Origin: Euryodendron excelsum | Lineage: Eukaryota; Streptophyta; Magnoliopsida; Ericales; Pentaphylacaceae | Direction: 5' to 3' | NCBI GenBank assembly: GCA_033060915.1 | Contig: CM065390.1 | Span: 20,968,501 to 21,032,500 of the forward strand | Length of the DNA stretch: 64,000 nucleotides | Part shown: positions 1-12,709 of the stretch, piece by piece | Layout of the letters: each line of letters opens with the position of its first letter | Position numbering within the stretch: position 1 is the stretch's first letter | Program-made: the position numbers and the translations under genes | The notes under the pieces: model-generated | Told to the model about the DNA's origin: nothing | Seen by the model: the letters and a program-made list of their open reading frames with translations, nothing else | Databases searched by the model: none

Positions 1-779
1 GATGGTACATTTGCCGAGTTCTTTGAGTGTGCTGCCTCTTTCATATGGAGTCACACAGCACTATATATAAAATTACTTGAAAACAATACGAAAAATTTGC
101 AAATATTTGCAAAATGTCATGAAATGAGAAGCAGTTTACTCAACAGTGTCTTGAAGTTTAGGTTATGGGTTGTTTTGGAGCATGCCTGGGTGGCCTTGCT
201 CAAAACAAACTTTGTGTAAAGTCGGCTTGAACTCAACAAATCAGGTCCCGATGCATAGAAGTTCTTATGACTGCTTCTAGAACCATTATTTGTTTGAGCT
301 CACTTTGTCTGGCAACTGAACTTGAAACACTAGCTCTGGCTGGGCCAATTGATCTGTTGAGCTATTCACTAGCCACTGAACAATTTATATATATACATAT
401 ATAGATATATATGTTGAACACCTCCTTGCCAACAATTTTTTTATACCATCAAATGCATCTATTACATTTTGTATAGACAGGATAGAATTCTGCACAAAGC
501 TGTCTTTGTTCTGGATCAAAATCCACCATCTAAAGAGCCTGATTGAGGAGAGCAAATTCAACAATAAAATCTTTAGTTTTCATCGTTCTTTTTCTTCCTC
601 TCTTTCATATATATATATATATATATATATTATGGAGGGACCGACAATAAAATGTGATCCGAATCATCCTGTTTGTGCACCGACAGCCATTTCTGGGTAT
701 GGAAAGTTGAGTTCATTAACTGGAGGGACTAAATAATGTTGGAAATAAAAGCCGAATGACGTGTTATGAAAGCCTTAAC
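1..779. other. Gene-free stretch
   Basis: AT-rich sequence with the AT microsatellite and a 76-codon chance frame. I recognise no gene, RNA or mobile element. Confidence 0.6.
607..630. repeat. AT microsatellite
   Basis: About 12 AT units in gene-free sequence left of the family 1 MITE. Confidence 0.95.
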
Positions 780-1310
780 CATAGTTGCACCAAAACTCAA
801 TTTAGAGGCAAAAATGTGTTCTTTCGGAAACGCGCTTCTAACATAGGTATGAAACTCGATTAAAAAATTTAAAAAAACAATTTAAAAACGCAAGAAAAAC
901 GTTTCAAAAACTTCTATAAAATGTTTGAAAAACTCTTAGAAAACTATTAAAATACTTAGCGAAAATTCTGAAAAAACTTTGGAGAATTACTTGGGAAACG
1001 TTTCGAAAATTTAAAATATTAATTTTTATATATTTTTTCTTTTAAATTCTTACTAAGTATCTATGAAATTATTTACATAGGTTTCCACTAAGTTTATCAA
1101 AAGTCTCTACTAAGTTTTCCAAACTTTCTATTAAATTTTTCAAAGGTTTCCATTAAGTTTCTTAAAACTCTCCTTTGAGTTTCGAAAAAGTTTCTTATTA
1201 AGTTTCTCAATCATTTTCTGCTTCCCGCTTTCCCCTATATTTTTTGACCGTGTTTCCCGCTTCTATTTCCCTAATATTTTTCGCTTCCGCTTCCTATTCT
1301 GATAACTATG
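780..1310. mobile_element. hAT-type MITE, family 1, copy A
   Basis: A 531-bp element with inverted ends: CATAGTTG at the left and CAACTATG-like (GATAACTATG) at the right. It is flanked by 8-bp target duplications GCCTTAAC (772-779) and GCCTCAAC (1311-1318), one mismatch. The interior is AT-rich without coding capacity and ends in repeated TTCCCGCTT-like pyrimidine motifs. Eight-bp duplications are typical of hAT elements. The second copy is at 37241-37700. Confidence 0.75.
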
Positions 1311-1768
1311 GCCTCAACTGGCAAAGGTTGAGTCATTACTATCCCACCGCTCATTAGTTTCCAGGCTTTCACATGGACCACAATTCCCAGTTCTGGGCCA
1401 GACCTGGGTACAAACTCAGATATTTTCCAAAACCGTACAGCATTAATATCACGTACTGAATCCAGCCTGTTTGAGGACAAAAGCAAGGTTACGGGTAGAC
1501 ATAAATGAGGTGGGAGTCAATGGCAGTTGCCAACTCCTACCAATCTAACGCTGTTGCAATTATAATCATATGCTCATCACTTCATTAGTATAACCCAAAA
1601 AAAATAACACATATACTCTTCCAAAGGATATAAGAAAAACACCTTACGTTAGTGTCAAAAGTTCTTTGAGCAATGGAAGTTGGAACTATCAAGAAACCCG
1701 TACAGAAGTTCATCTTGAATAATTTCAAAAGAGTGGGGAGAAATAAACGACTGATTCAGGAAGGAAAA

Positions 1769-1781
1769 TTTATTCTTTATT
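1769..1781 (-). terminator. Polyadenylation signals of MVD
   Basis: Two AATAAA hexamers on the minus strand lie about 225-240 nt downstream of the MVD stop codon, a normal distance for a plant 3' UTR. The hexamers are seen; their use is inferred. Confidence 0.45.
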
Positions 1782-2006
1782 GTACCAAAGCCGATGATAC
1801 ATAAACCTGGACCCGACAAAAGAGGAAACCTAAATTGCAAATATAAGAGAAAAAGCGAACATACAGCAATTTGCCCAGAATAGTTTCGGAAGCACTTCAA
1901 AGTGCCATTGTTAAGTTACAAAAGACCGCAGGAATAGTTCTCCAGGCTCAGAAAATTGAGTCCGCCCAAGAAGAAAATGGACCAACCATTGCATCGGCCT
2001 CTTGAC

Positions 2007-5000
2007 TTATTTTGGCAACCCAGTTTCAGGGCTAAGGAGAGCTTGGCTTTCATCAGAGAGTACAACAGGACCTCTCCCAGGTCTTGTGCAGATGAAGTAA
2101 CTGACATCCCCCTTGTACTTCTGGGCTGGAATGTTATCCTTAATTTCTGGAGGTGGGGGCAAAGCTTCCACGTCTTTCATATCCTGAACCCCAACATCTT
2201 GCAGTATTGACTTGTCACCTATAACATAACTGGGAAAAAAAAAAAAAAGGAACACAGAAACAAAACACTATCAGAGCACTAATCCTTGGGGTGCTGTGGA
2301 ATGGTAGAAACCTCTTCAAAATTGCACTTATAATCCCCTTTCATACAATCTTTTCAGAAATTACACAAATTAGAATTAGATGATTAACACACAAGGTACC
2401 TGTTCAAATCAGCATCCGAATGTGGAGGGAAGTGGAAAAGCAACCTCTGAAGCAAAAGGGCAGCAACCTTTCTGTTACGTGCTATCATAACTGCATTTGG
2501 CCCCGCATCAAAAGTATAAGCCACCTGTTAAAAATCTTAAAATTAGTCACCTTTCCTGAACAAACACCAGAGACAAACACTGCTATAAATATTTTATTGC
2601 ATCCGGAGAACCAATTTGGAGCCTGAAACAACTAGACTACAGGGGTTCCGGGTCATCTATACCCTTATCATTAGAACATCAAAGGCAAATCATAGATCAG
2701 ATGCTGAATAGTCAATCTTATGCTTCACGCCTTGACAATTTCAGTTCTTCTTTCATTGTATTTGTTAGTATAACATTAATGGGCAACACAACAAAAATGA
2801 GAAAAAGCTCCAGCCTAAGAACACGTGATCCATCTAAGTGGATTTCTTTGAAAAAGTGATTATTTATTTAAAAAAATTCATTAACCAACATTACAGCTAA
2901 TAAGAGTAATCCTTACTCAAGGTCAAGGGAGATAACAGTTCAGCTAATATAGTTTAGAATGCTTATGACAAGAGAACAGAGATGATTGACACACACATTT
3001 CAGCCATAATAACAAGACGGTTTGTATGCCTCCTTCTAAGGGGGTAAAATAGACAGGAAAGAGCAATGGACCAAAGTTTTTCAGTAAATTGGTGAAGCTT
3101 CTTTGGACTCACAAGATTCACAATGAGTTGTTTGGTGTTTTCACTGTTGGGGGTGTTTTACGCTCACAAGATTCACCATTAATTGTTCGGTGCTTTTGGG
3201 GGTGTTTCAAACGTTTAAAGTCAGAAAACAAGCTTTCTTTTTTTTTCTTTTTAATTTGTTGATAAGTATCAGAAAAGAAGAAGCATGAGCAAGCAACCTG
3301 CAAAATCTGGCAGATAATGGTCTGCCTTTGTCATGAAGATTTACCACAAGCACTCGGTGCTTTTCAAGGGAATGAGGCCAGGAAAGGGAGGCCTTGTGCT
3401 CCCGACCTAGCAGAGTGGGGGTGTTTAATTTTATTATAGCTTCGTATGGTGGTATCTAAATAATCTATAAGATGTTCATGAGGAAGAGAACTATTATTTC
3501 TATTTTAATTCAACAGGCAGACAAACTTGAAACTTTCAAGTAGTTACAATTGGGATTTAAAGAGGATGACTAGGAAGCACAATTTACCACAATGTCCATA
3601 AGTGGCCATGGATTTTTGATACCCTAGAAAATTATGAGTAACAGTAGTAGGGTGATCCTCTTTCCTCTTCAATTTTTTTTTCTCCTTTTCAGTCAGCATA
3701 TGTGAGAAGGTCAAATCTTCCTTCTTCTATCCAATGTTTCAGATAAAATCGCCATTGGCACTCACCACATGTATATATCATACAATTCATCAAGGATAAA
3801 AAGTTTATTCCCCACAAGTGTGGGCCTGTGAATATGTTTGGGTGTGGCTGACAGTCAGAGAGTGATGAAGACCACAAGAAGATCAGGAAGAAGTAAAATT
3901 AAAGAGGCGATCAATTTGGAAATTGCTTGGTCTCAAGGCAAACTCACTTGGAATCAATTGGAACCATGCACAAACAAGTTTTTAGCTTTGTAGAGTCTTA
4001 TTTTATTTTTGGCTTTTATATGATTTGCCAATATTTTTGTAGACTAGGGGGTATTTTGGTAATTTCAAGAATTTTTGGACATGAGCGGCAGTTGTAGCCC
4101 AAGGGTCATCATATGGGCAATTTATATAATTGGGTTTTTATTTATAGGTCATATTTGATTTTAAATAAGTTATGTGAGTTAAAATCTTAGTTACAAATAG
4201 GAAGTCAACGAGTTCTAAAATCTATACAAAGCTAAGCAATTACTTCAATTCAAGGGAGTTGAGTTTTTATAGAATTTTTTAGCTTGTGAAGCTTCTTTGG
4301 GATTGCTTGATGCATTCCTAACCCTAGGTGTAATGTCTAGACTTTTCTTCTTCTTCCTTTCTTCTTCTTATTTCAATTTTCAGCACTTCAAGATTTTAAA
4401 ATTCCATAACCAGATTTGAATCATCCTATTTTAAAACCCTAATTCCTTGACTACTTGGATCCACCAACCTAATACCCAAAACTAATACAACCAGAAACTA
4501 AATTACTATTCAGGGATACTGTTCAGAGACCCGGAACAGCCCCAAATCAGCCTCCGAAAGTCCTCTCTTTCACTCCCAAAACTTTACCCTTTTGTTACCC
4601 CACACAAACCCTTAAAAATCCAATACTATCACTAACCTTTCAACCACAAAAAAACCATCTAAAATCAGCCCAAAAGCCTAAATTTTCTGCTGTTATATAT
4701 CAACTTTGGCCATGCTACTAGTAGGAGAGTTTTTGCCATACTCATACCCATGTGAAAGAGAGGGAGAGAGGTCAAAACACAGAATGAATCTCATGTTCAA
4801 ATAAAACTATTAACTGCAAAGCCAGATGCATCTAAATGTTCTTTCCGATGTATCAAAAAAAAATATGAAGATGCATCTAAATGTACGTTTATACTAGCAT
4901 AATCATTACTATATGTACACAAATTTTCAGCTCAGCCCAAAGAAGGGAAAAAAACATAAAAACAAAAAGGAAATGAAAATGAAAAAGTATTACCAATTTC

Positions 5001-8000
5001 ACCTTCGAATTTTTTCCAGTTTGAATTATACAAGATATGATTACCCATTGTAGACAGTGTAATCTGCCTGGGAGTAGCTTCCTGGAAAGCTGGAGGAACA
5101 GATACGTACTCATCTTTACCGGAGAGATCTGAAGAAAGTGTGGCTGATGGAGAGGAGAGGGAGCAGAGGAGAAGTAATGGAAAGAGGGGAGAGGCAGCCC
5201 CCATATCTATATGAACCTGGTTCCCAAATCGGTGAACCTATAACAATCAAGTCTCCAAATTCGTAGACTCTATAGAGAAGAAGTTGGCTGTCATGGAGGA
5301 ACTCCAAAGCTGAGCTCCATGAAACAGTAATGGTGAAGAAACCCATAACGGGGAGAGAGAAGATAATATCTCACAGAGAGATAGAGAAAGAGAGAGAGAA
5401 TCTCTGCCACAGAGAGAAATATATTGATAGGTCTCCAAAAGCTTGTATGGGTCTCCCACAGGCTTGAGTAGAGAGCAAGCAAAGGGGGTATATACAGTGG
5501 GGGTCACATGTGTGGCCTATACACATGTGAATGGCAACCAATAAAGAAGGGACACATGTCCCTTTGAGAAGGTGACAAGTGTCCCATAGTCTCTTTCCAA
5601 TCCTCTTCTCAGGATAAGTCTCAACTAGCCAACGATTGATACTCGCGCATATCGCACTATCGTGACGGCGGTGTCCACATGGCATCATCTCGTAGCTAGC
5701 ACTCCCTCGTGACCCACCAAACCACAACCTCCATCGAATCCCCCGGTGAATAGGCTGCCACGTGGCAGGCCCAAACTTGACGATCTACACCCATAAACCA
5801 ACTTTTTACACATTGATTGTTTGCAAAACAGTGGAATACAAATTTTCTGTCGGTCAGAGATTTCTTCTCTAGAATTATTACCTAATGAGGCATACACATC
5901 AACATGTACGTCCTGCAATCAGAAGAGTGCAAAAATCCTGAATCAGATAGCAGAAACAAACCTGAGGTGATCCCTCTGATTGATTCCATTTCTCAACGCA
6001 GCCAATTATCCTGAAAGATTACATACAATTTTATAATGCTGCTCAAGAAACAAATAAATGTGGTTATCATGCCACCCAAAGTTCAAGATGAGAAAAAACA
6101 AAAAGAAAAGGACATGCCTATGGGATGTGTCATTCATATAGAATATAGGGGGATATGTATCCAGGCAGACTGCATGAAACTGGTTGCTGTCAGCACAAGA
6201 TAAACGTGCAAAAGATGGAAAATCACGATTTTTAATGGCTTCTTCCATTTCAACAATGCGTTTTGGTACTACTTCCTGTTCCAATAAGAATGAAAAAATA
6301 TAATAAGATTCAACTACCCACATTCTATCAACACTTAAACTATAACAATTTAAGGAAAACCATCAGCTAGGTAAAGAGGTCATGAAAATCATAATGCAAT
6401 ATTTCGTTGAACAATCTACTTGAAGTACTCTAGAAGTAAGTAAACCCCAATGCCCATAACACTTGTGCTATTATGAAGACTTTTATAAGGACACAGAGTC
6501 TCTCCTATAAAGAGAAATTATTTAAGTGAATTAGAGAGGTCAGAGGACCAATAAATACCTTCGCTCTATGCTTTATGAGCATACTTGTTTCAACAGTATC
6601 ACGCATCCCTGTGGTGCTACTTGTTTCCTTCTGCCGTGAACTTACCTGGAATCAATAGAACCAGCATTTGGTAACAAAATCAAAAAGGGCTTAGAAGAAA
6701 GCATCATACAACATAAAATCAGTCAAGGATTAAAATACGTATGTCATAAATCTGCTTACATCATAATTGCTATCAAACAGAACATGACATACAATTTGTA
6801 TACCGGTCTCACACAAAAATAATATCTATCCCAAACTTAATAAATAAAATTATACCCTGAAGAAGATTTGTTTCAACGCAAGACTTTTAAAACACATTCA
6901 ACATGATTACAAAGATTGTGGCAGCATGCTACCTATAAAATGGTCAGTTAATTAGCCATTCCAGCTGCCTAAACCAAATGTCACTGGAAGAAAGGACAAA
7001 CTAAAACTAAAAGAAAGAGGTAAAAAAAGGGGTGCGCGGGGGGGGGAGAATAATAATAGACTTGTTTACACTTATCAAAAAAACCCAAAAAAAAAAAAAA
7101 AAAAAACAGACTTTTTCTTCCTGCAGATTATGCCATAGAATAGGTATCAAATTGTCAAATGTAGAATTTTAGCTAAAGATGACAACAGAGTGCCATTGTG
7201 ATTATTTTCATATTTTTTAAGGTTCAAAGAATGGTAAAAACACCTATGAGTAAACAATAAGAAAATACTGAAATAAAACCCAAGCCTAATAAGTAAACAG
7301 CAAGAACCTATCAAGCATGAAATAAAGGATCTTGGATATGAAGACCCTCCCTGTGAGGAATTGTACAAATAGTAGTTCTCACCACAAAAAGCAGATACAA
7401 ACAAGCAAGCAACTTAGAGATAGGAGGCCAGAGCCAAATGCTCTACTCAAACAGCTCAAAGTGGGAAGTTTCAGGGTGTTTTCCAGACACTGTATTCACA
7501 TGCCTTGTGGGAAGATGATTTCAACTTATCAAAAACCAGCCACTGTAGTTCTTCAAACAAAAGATGCCACATGATAGAAAGGTACATACCACAGCAATAA
7601 CAATAACAAGATCATCCCAGTGTTTCTCATCCGCAAGTTGAACAGCAATGCTGTCACTCCCATCATCACTCTTGATATATCCAAGAACGAAGCGTCAGAA
7701 TAACTATTCAAAGCATGACAGGAATGCCATCAATATACCTTAGAAATTATACTTACTTTTCCCATGATCCACTTCACAAATCCACCATACAAACTGCGAC
7801 AAGCACTACCAGAACCTTGCCTGTATACGAATGAATAAATACTATGAAATGTCACTGCCATTATTCACTTCCATTCATGCATCCCTGATATATATATATA
7901 TATACATATAAGAATTAAGAAATTATACAAATTAAAGAAAAACATTACACAACTGGACGAAGAAGAAAATCATAATCCCAAAAGTAAACTGCAAGATATT

Positions 8001-11000
8001 ACAACAAACAATTATAAATAGACTGTGACTGAACCCTTTAACAACAGTCATATCAAGCAGTATAGTGAGAATGTGTGAAAAGGGAAAAAAAAAAAACATA
8101 AAGACAAGACATATCATGCAGACCAAGCCATTAACACAAGATGAAAAAATACATTAACTAGAATATAAATACCTCGCTATAGCAGAAAGTTTTCCTTGAT
8201 CTTCCTTCACATTCATTAACTTTGCAAGGGAAAAAACTGCAAGCAAAAACATAAGTATCAGTTATACCCATGGGGAAAAGTTTCGGACCTAACAACCATT
8301 AATCATCACTGAAGCAAGCTGTACACGTGAAAACTAATTGAAACAAAGGCATTAAGCAGAGAAACAGAAAATTCACAGATGATATAAGCATGCGATTTCA
8401 ATCCATATACTGCAAGTATACAAAATCTATATAATAAGGGAGAGCAGATTTTTTAAAATGTATGTGAGATACATTTCAATCCAACGGTTGAGTTTTCATT
8501 TTGAGAAACATTTTAACAGTTGAGATTTGTTTTTGGTTCACCATTCACTTATAATCTCCCCGCCACTCAAATATGTCTCTATCACGATTTTTGCAACTAC
8601 CAAGAAAGAAAGAGCCGTTGGTCTCTTTAGAAGGCTACATCCGTGTAGAGGGTTCCAGAGGAGAGAGGTTTCCCATGAGATATATAGATTGACCAGTGGT
8701 GAAGAATCCTTTCTATTTTGAATTCAATGGATGAGATTATTTTGTCAACTTTCTCTTACCTTTCAAATTTCTCTCTCACCAAGATGACATGGCATGGCAA
8801 CACAGCTCCATGAATCCAATATTGTTTGTTCTCCATCTCCATTTCAACTTCACTCTGCCTTTTGTTTATCATCAAGTACTGCACCCTCTCAATCTCTTTC
8901 AAAAACCCCAAAATTTCTCACCACCAACCAGTCCAGCAATTGCAAACCCCATACCCGAATTCTATCTTTGTGACCCACCACCATCTTCAAAATTTTAAAT
9001 CAAACGATGATTTTTAAGATTGTGCTCTTGGGGAAAGTGATATTATTTCTCTCCCTTATCTCTTTCCAAGTTTTATGTAATTAGTACGAGTAAAATTGAG
9101 ACAGATATGTGTAGCTATTTAAATTAGGTGTCATTTGAACTAAATTTTCAAATTATTTTCAAGAGAAACCCTTTTAAAATTGCACGGTTGAGATTAGGGC
9201 CTTTTCACTTCTAATTTTCTATCCAAAGTAATCAAAGTTGTTGGGAGGAGGAGTGATGTTAGCCCAGTGGTAGTGACGCCTCCATTTAGGCTAAGAGATC
9301 ATGGGTTAGACTTACTCTACGTCTTCCAAGGGCTTTAACGTCCAATGTACCGCAAAAAAAATTTTTGGGAGTGCCGTAGGCATGAGTTATGGCTAGCAAA
9401 ATTATATCAACTCTTGTAGTAGGTTAAAATTTTTAAATGTCTCATTGGCACTTCAGAGTTTTGAGCATTTAATTGCCTAGCAAACAAATAAGAAGATGCT
9501 TGCCCTGGTGAGGGCAGCAAAAAACATTTAACATAAAATTGGTACATCCACCAGTACAAATAAATAGATAATAGCAAAATAATAGTTCTTGTGGTCAATT
9601 TCTGTAGCACCTGCAGTATAAGTTCATGTTCTACTACGCGCGAAAGATGAAAGCAGTACAGAATGGAAGTAGGATACAGCTACATGACTAATGAGAAGAT
9701 TTTGGGCACCAGCAGAAAGCAATATCCTGATAAACATTCCAACTAATGCACAGTAGCAAAGTGGATATCTTGTCCATTCAAAATTTGTTTTTTCCTCGCC
9801 AAATTTGAAAATAATACTTTCTATCTTCATCCTCCAATTTTTGCACCTAATGTTATGTATGGGAATCTGTTAAAAAAAAAAAAAAAACCCAGCCTCAAGT
9901 CTTAACAGCAAAAGATTGCTTGAAAACAATACATATTTCAGAAACAGTTCATTGAAATCCCATTGAAAACAAGTACAACCCTATTAAATCAATAAACCAG
10001 ATTAAAGTTTTCACATCTTAATATTAAGCTGTGGCAGAATGGTTGCTTGTTAGAGAAATTTTAGAGAGAATTTTCTTGCACACTTTTATATCATGAACAT
10101 TTAATCTTTAGGGACTATAAACACACCTAATCAACCACATATCAAGAAACAGAGGAAAAAGGTTATTACCAAGGCAAGCGAAACCGGCAGCCGAGGAAGC
10201 CAATCCAGCAGCAGTAGGGAAATTGTTATAAGAACAAATATGCAAATGAAGGTTCTCCCAATCTTTTTTAGCAATTTTGATGCCCTTTTTCTCATCCTCA
10301 ACATCACTTGCGCGGGCCCGGATTTCCCTCAAGCACCTCTGAAATCTACCACCGGAAAGGGAAATCTCCTACACTAGCCGGCAAAAAACACACAAAAAAA
10401 AAAAAAGGTTCCAGCGATCAACACCAATCTAGAGAAGTAAACTTCACTCGGTTCAGACGCAGACAACATAAAACATAAAATTCAGGGATTTCTTTTATTA
10501 ACTTCTCTTTTATTTTTTTCAGTTTTCTCAGCAACCAAAGTGAATTATTGAAGGGAAGGATCACAGATCCAGATAATAACAGAAAAAAATTAGAAACGGA
10601 AGCAAATGAAAATTCAACAAGCTCTTAAGCTCACAGTTTATAACAAGAATCTTGAAGTCAAATGAGATGAGCCAACTATTTGGCATGGCATATCAACGCT
10701 AAGTTTAATCACCCAAACAACACCAGATATAAGATTCAAATTTTTTTCTTATAAGTACGTATAAGATTCAATTCTCCGTCCTTTCGTCGTCTTTTCCTCA
10801 GTTTTCTCATCAATCAACCAGAGGAATAAGAGTATAATGACATATGTAGATAGAAAAAAAAACATTGAAAATGAAAATACCCATAAATAGTTTAGGTTTT
10901 TCATTACCTGGCCATTAAGCCACATGCGATCCTGATCAAAGCTAGGACTAACAGCGACAGTGGTGGTGGTGCAGAGATGTTCCGGATCGAGAGTCACACT

Positions 11001-11123
11001 GATGCTATCGTTGATGGGTAGAATTAAGCTTTCGTCCCTCTTGCCCCAGTACTTGATCACAGCTATGTTGGTGGGCGTCTGAGCAGTTACCATCAACACC
11101 CATTTCTTCGATTCATCAGCCAT
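2007..11123 (-). CDS. MVD: Diphosphomevalonate decarboxylase (mevalonate pathway)
   Basis: ATP-dependent decarboxylation of mevalonate 5-diphosphate to isopentenyl diphosphate. Ten exons read on the minus strand: 11123-10908, 10368-10170, 8236-8173, 7820-7757, 7670-7590, 6645-6559, 6275-6118, 6010-5962, 2524-2400, 2229-2007. All phases agree and give 421 residues, the usual plant length. Seen: [12 protein letters not shown] near residues 19-30, the GHMP-kinase phosphate loop [12 protein letters not shown] at about 123-134, GSGSACRS at about 162-169, and FDAGPN containing the family's catalytic Asp at about 312. Residues 42-50 (SVTLDPEHL) resemble a PTS2 peroxisome signal, as reported for other MVDs. 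Intron 7 begins with GC instead of GT. Intron 8 is 3.4 kb and holds foreign sequence; intron 2 holds a SINE. The start is the first ATG of an open N-terminus that matches the family. Confidence 0.96.
3900..4720. mobile_element. LTR-like debris in MVD intron 8
   Basis: The segment has GGGGTATTTTGGTAATTTC and a long CA-rich stretch of CCTAA and CAAAACCC words. It resembles the better-preserved LTR-like segment at 32630-33560 (GGGGTATTTTGGTAATGGG). No coding sequence or defined ends are visible. Confidence 0.35.
5045..5204 (-). pseudogene. Isolated signal-peptide exon inside MVD intron 8
   Basis: A 53-codon frame starts [18 protein letters not shown], a good secretory signal peptide, continues [21 protein letters not shown], and ends at a plausible splice donor (ATGG then GTAATC). 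Upstream on the same strand is a GA-rich leader-like stretch (5345-5400). I see no further exons of such a gene downstream; an LTR-like segment follows instead. It looks like the 5' end of a secreted-protein gene left inside the MVD intron. The spacing PRQITLS followed by Gly vaguely recalls the start of purple acid phosphatases, but this is only a guess. Confidence 0.4.
9248..9361 (+). mobile_element. tRNA-derived SINE (MVD intron 2)
   Basis: About 114 bp with a Pol III A box (TAGCCCAGTGG at 9260-9270), a B-box-like GGGTTAGACTT about 40 bp later, and an A-rich tail. It is flanked by near-identical 10-bp duplications TTGTTGGGAG (9238-9247) and TTTTTGGGAG (9362-9371). Confidence 0.68.
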
Positions 11124-11400
11124 TTCTACAGCAACACCGGTCGGAATGCAACCAAGTCAATCGATCACTTCCAAATCAATGTGGTGTGACAAAACTAATG
11201 CTGAATCAGAAAACAAATATTTCAATTTTCAGCTAAGAATTGCAGAGGATTAACAAGAAAATGCTGATGAGAAGCGTGAAATGAGAGAGAGAGAGATGAT
11301 GGAATCAGATCTTATGTCTCACCTTCTGCAGTGGATTGAGGGCTGTGTATTCACGTTGTGTATGTAATGTGTATCTATATATCTTGAGAGAGAGAGAGAG

Positions 11401-12571
11401 ACAGACAGAGAGGACAGGGGGAAGAACCTCAATGCTCAATGGTAGAAAATTGGAGAAGTGGGACCCACTCTTTCCTCTTGTAGACTATGCTCGTAAAGTG
11501 TTTGGTTCTTCAAAAAACAAACCAATGCGAATTGTGAATTGGGTTATTTTTGAATTATTTAAAAACCTAAGCAGTAAAATAAAATAACTTAAATTATTTA
11601 CAAGTTTTATTCCTTTTACAAAAATAGATTTATTTAACACTAATACATAAAGTCGATTAAACGACAAAAGACTTAAAAAATTAACTCAGTTATAAGTTTA
11701 TATATCTTAACTTAGTTAATCAGAAATAGATCAATTGATAAAATAATCCAAGTGTAATTACCCAATACTTTCCAAATATTCAGTGGAATGAACTCCTCAA
11801 TGCGACGACAAAAATAATTATAATAATGTTATATATAAACAAAATATTTATACAGAATTATTATATAGAATGATGTGAGCCATAAAAGATCCATTACTAA
11901 GCCACCAAATCATAGTGCCAAACGGAGCCTTAGGTAATAGCATGGAAGTGCTTGGAGTTCTACTTCAGAGTATATTCTCTTTGGACCATCCTCTAATCAA
12001 AATTGATAGGCGAGTGTGGCGTGGAAAATGAGGGCATTATTAAACTATTATTTTTTTCTTTTCTTTTTTTTTTTTTTTTTTTTTGGTACATCTGAACCAA
12101 ACAAAGATACTGTTTTTTGTATATATGTAAATCTACATATATATATATATATATATATTTATATATGGAATAGTCAATGGGCTGGTGTCCAGCAGTAATT
12201 AATCACTAATCTCATTATTGAAAAGAATGTCCAAACTCTACCACAAGAAGCACAAGTTAGTGTTAATCAAAATATCGAGAGTAATGTTATACAAAAAAAA
12301 TTCTTATGAAATTTTAGTGAAGAATGAAGTGGCTGAATTAGTATATTTTCTCTTAAGATAATCAATTAAAATGATTTTTCATTTGCAAAAGTAAAATTGT
12401 CACATCATTTTGATCTAATTTTGTGTATTGTAATTTTTTGCCATTTTGAAAAGCATACCATGGTCAAAAAAAATTTAAATCTTCATAATTGGTGGTTCTT
12501 ACCACTTAACTTAACGAGGTTCATTTTTATATATGTTTGAAGTGTTTGAAATATATATGTATATGGAAACC
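11401..12571. other. Gene-free stretch upstream of MVD
   Basis: The proximal part, about 11124-11400, should contain the MVD leader and promoter, including a GA tract at 11382-11400. Beyond this it is AT-rich with poly(T) at 12066-12084 and short TA repeats. No gene is seen. Confidence 0.6.
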
Positions 12572-12709
12572 GCTACGGACAAACGTGACAGTCGATTAGG
12601 TGTTACCTGATTACCATCACATCAGCTCGAATTCACCAAATATAGGGGGCTCGAGGTAATGTGACGGCAATCAGGCGACGCTTGATTGACCGCTGCGTCT
12701 GTCTATAGC
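12572..12709. mobile_element. Foldback (palindromic) MITE
   Basis: Two 58-bp arms, 12572-12629 and 12652-12709, are inverted complements at roughly 70% by eye, separated by a 22-bp loop. The outer ends are GCTACGGAC and GTCTATAGC. The whole element can fold into one hairpin. No coding capacity. Confidence 0.7.

Noticed and set aside
5371..5727. 118-codon minus-strand frame upstream of the stranded signal-peptide exon
   Set aside because: Runs through a GA/CT repeat and has no family resemblance; more likely leader or promoter sequence.
6112..6118. A GT donor for MVD exon 7 four bases into the intron
   Set aside because: It would add four bases and shift the frame into exon 8; only the GC donor keeps the known protein.
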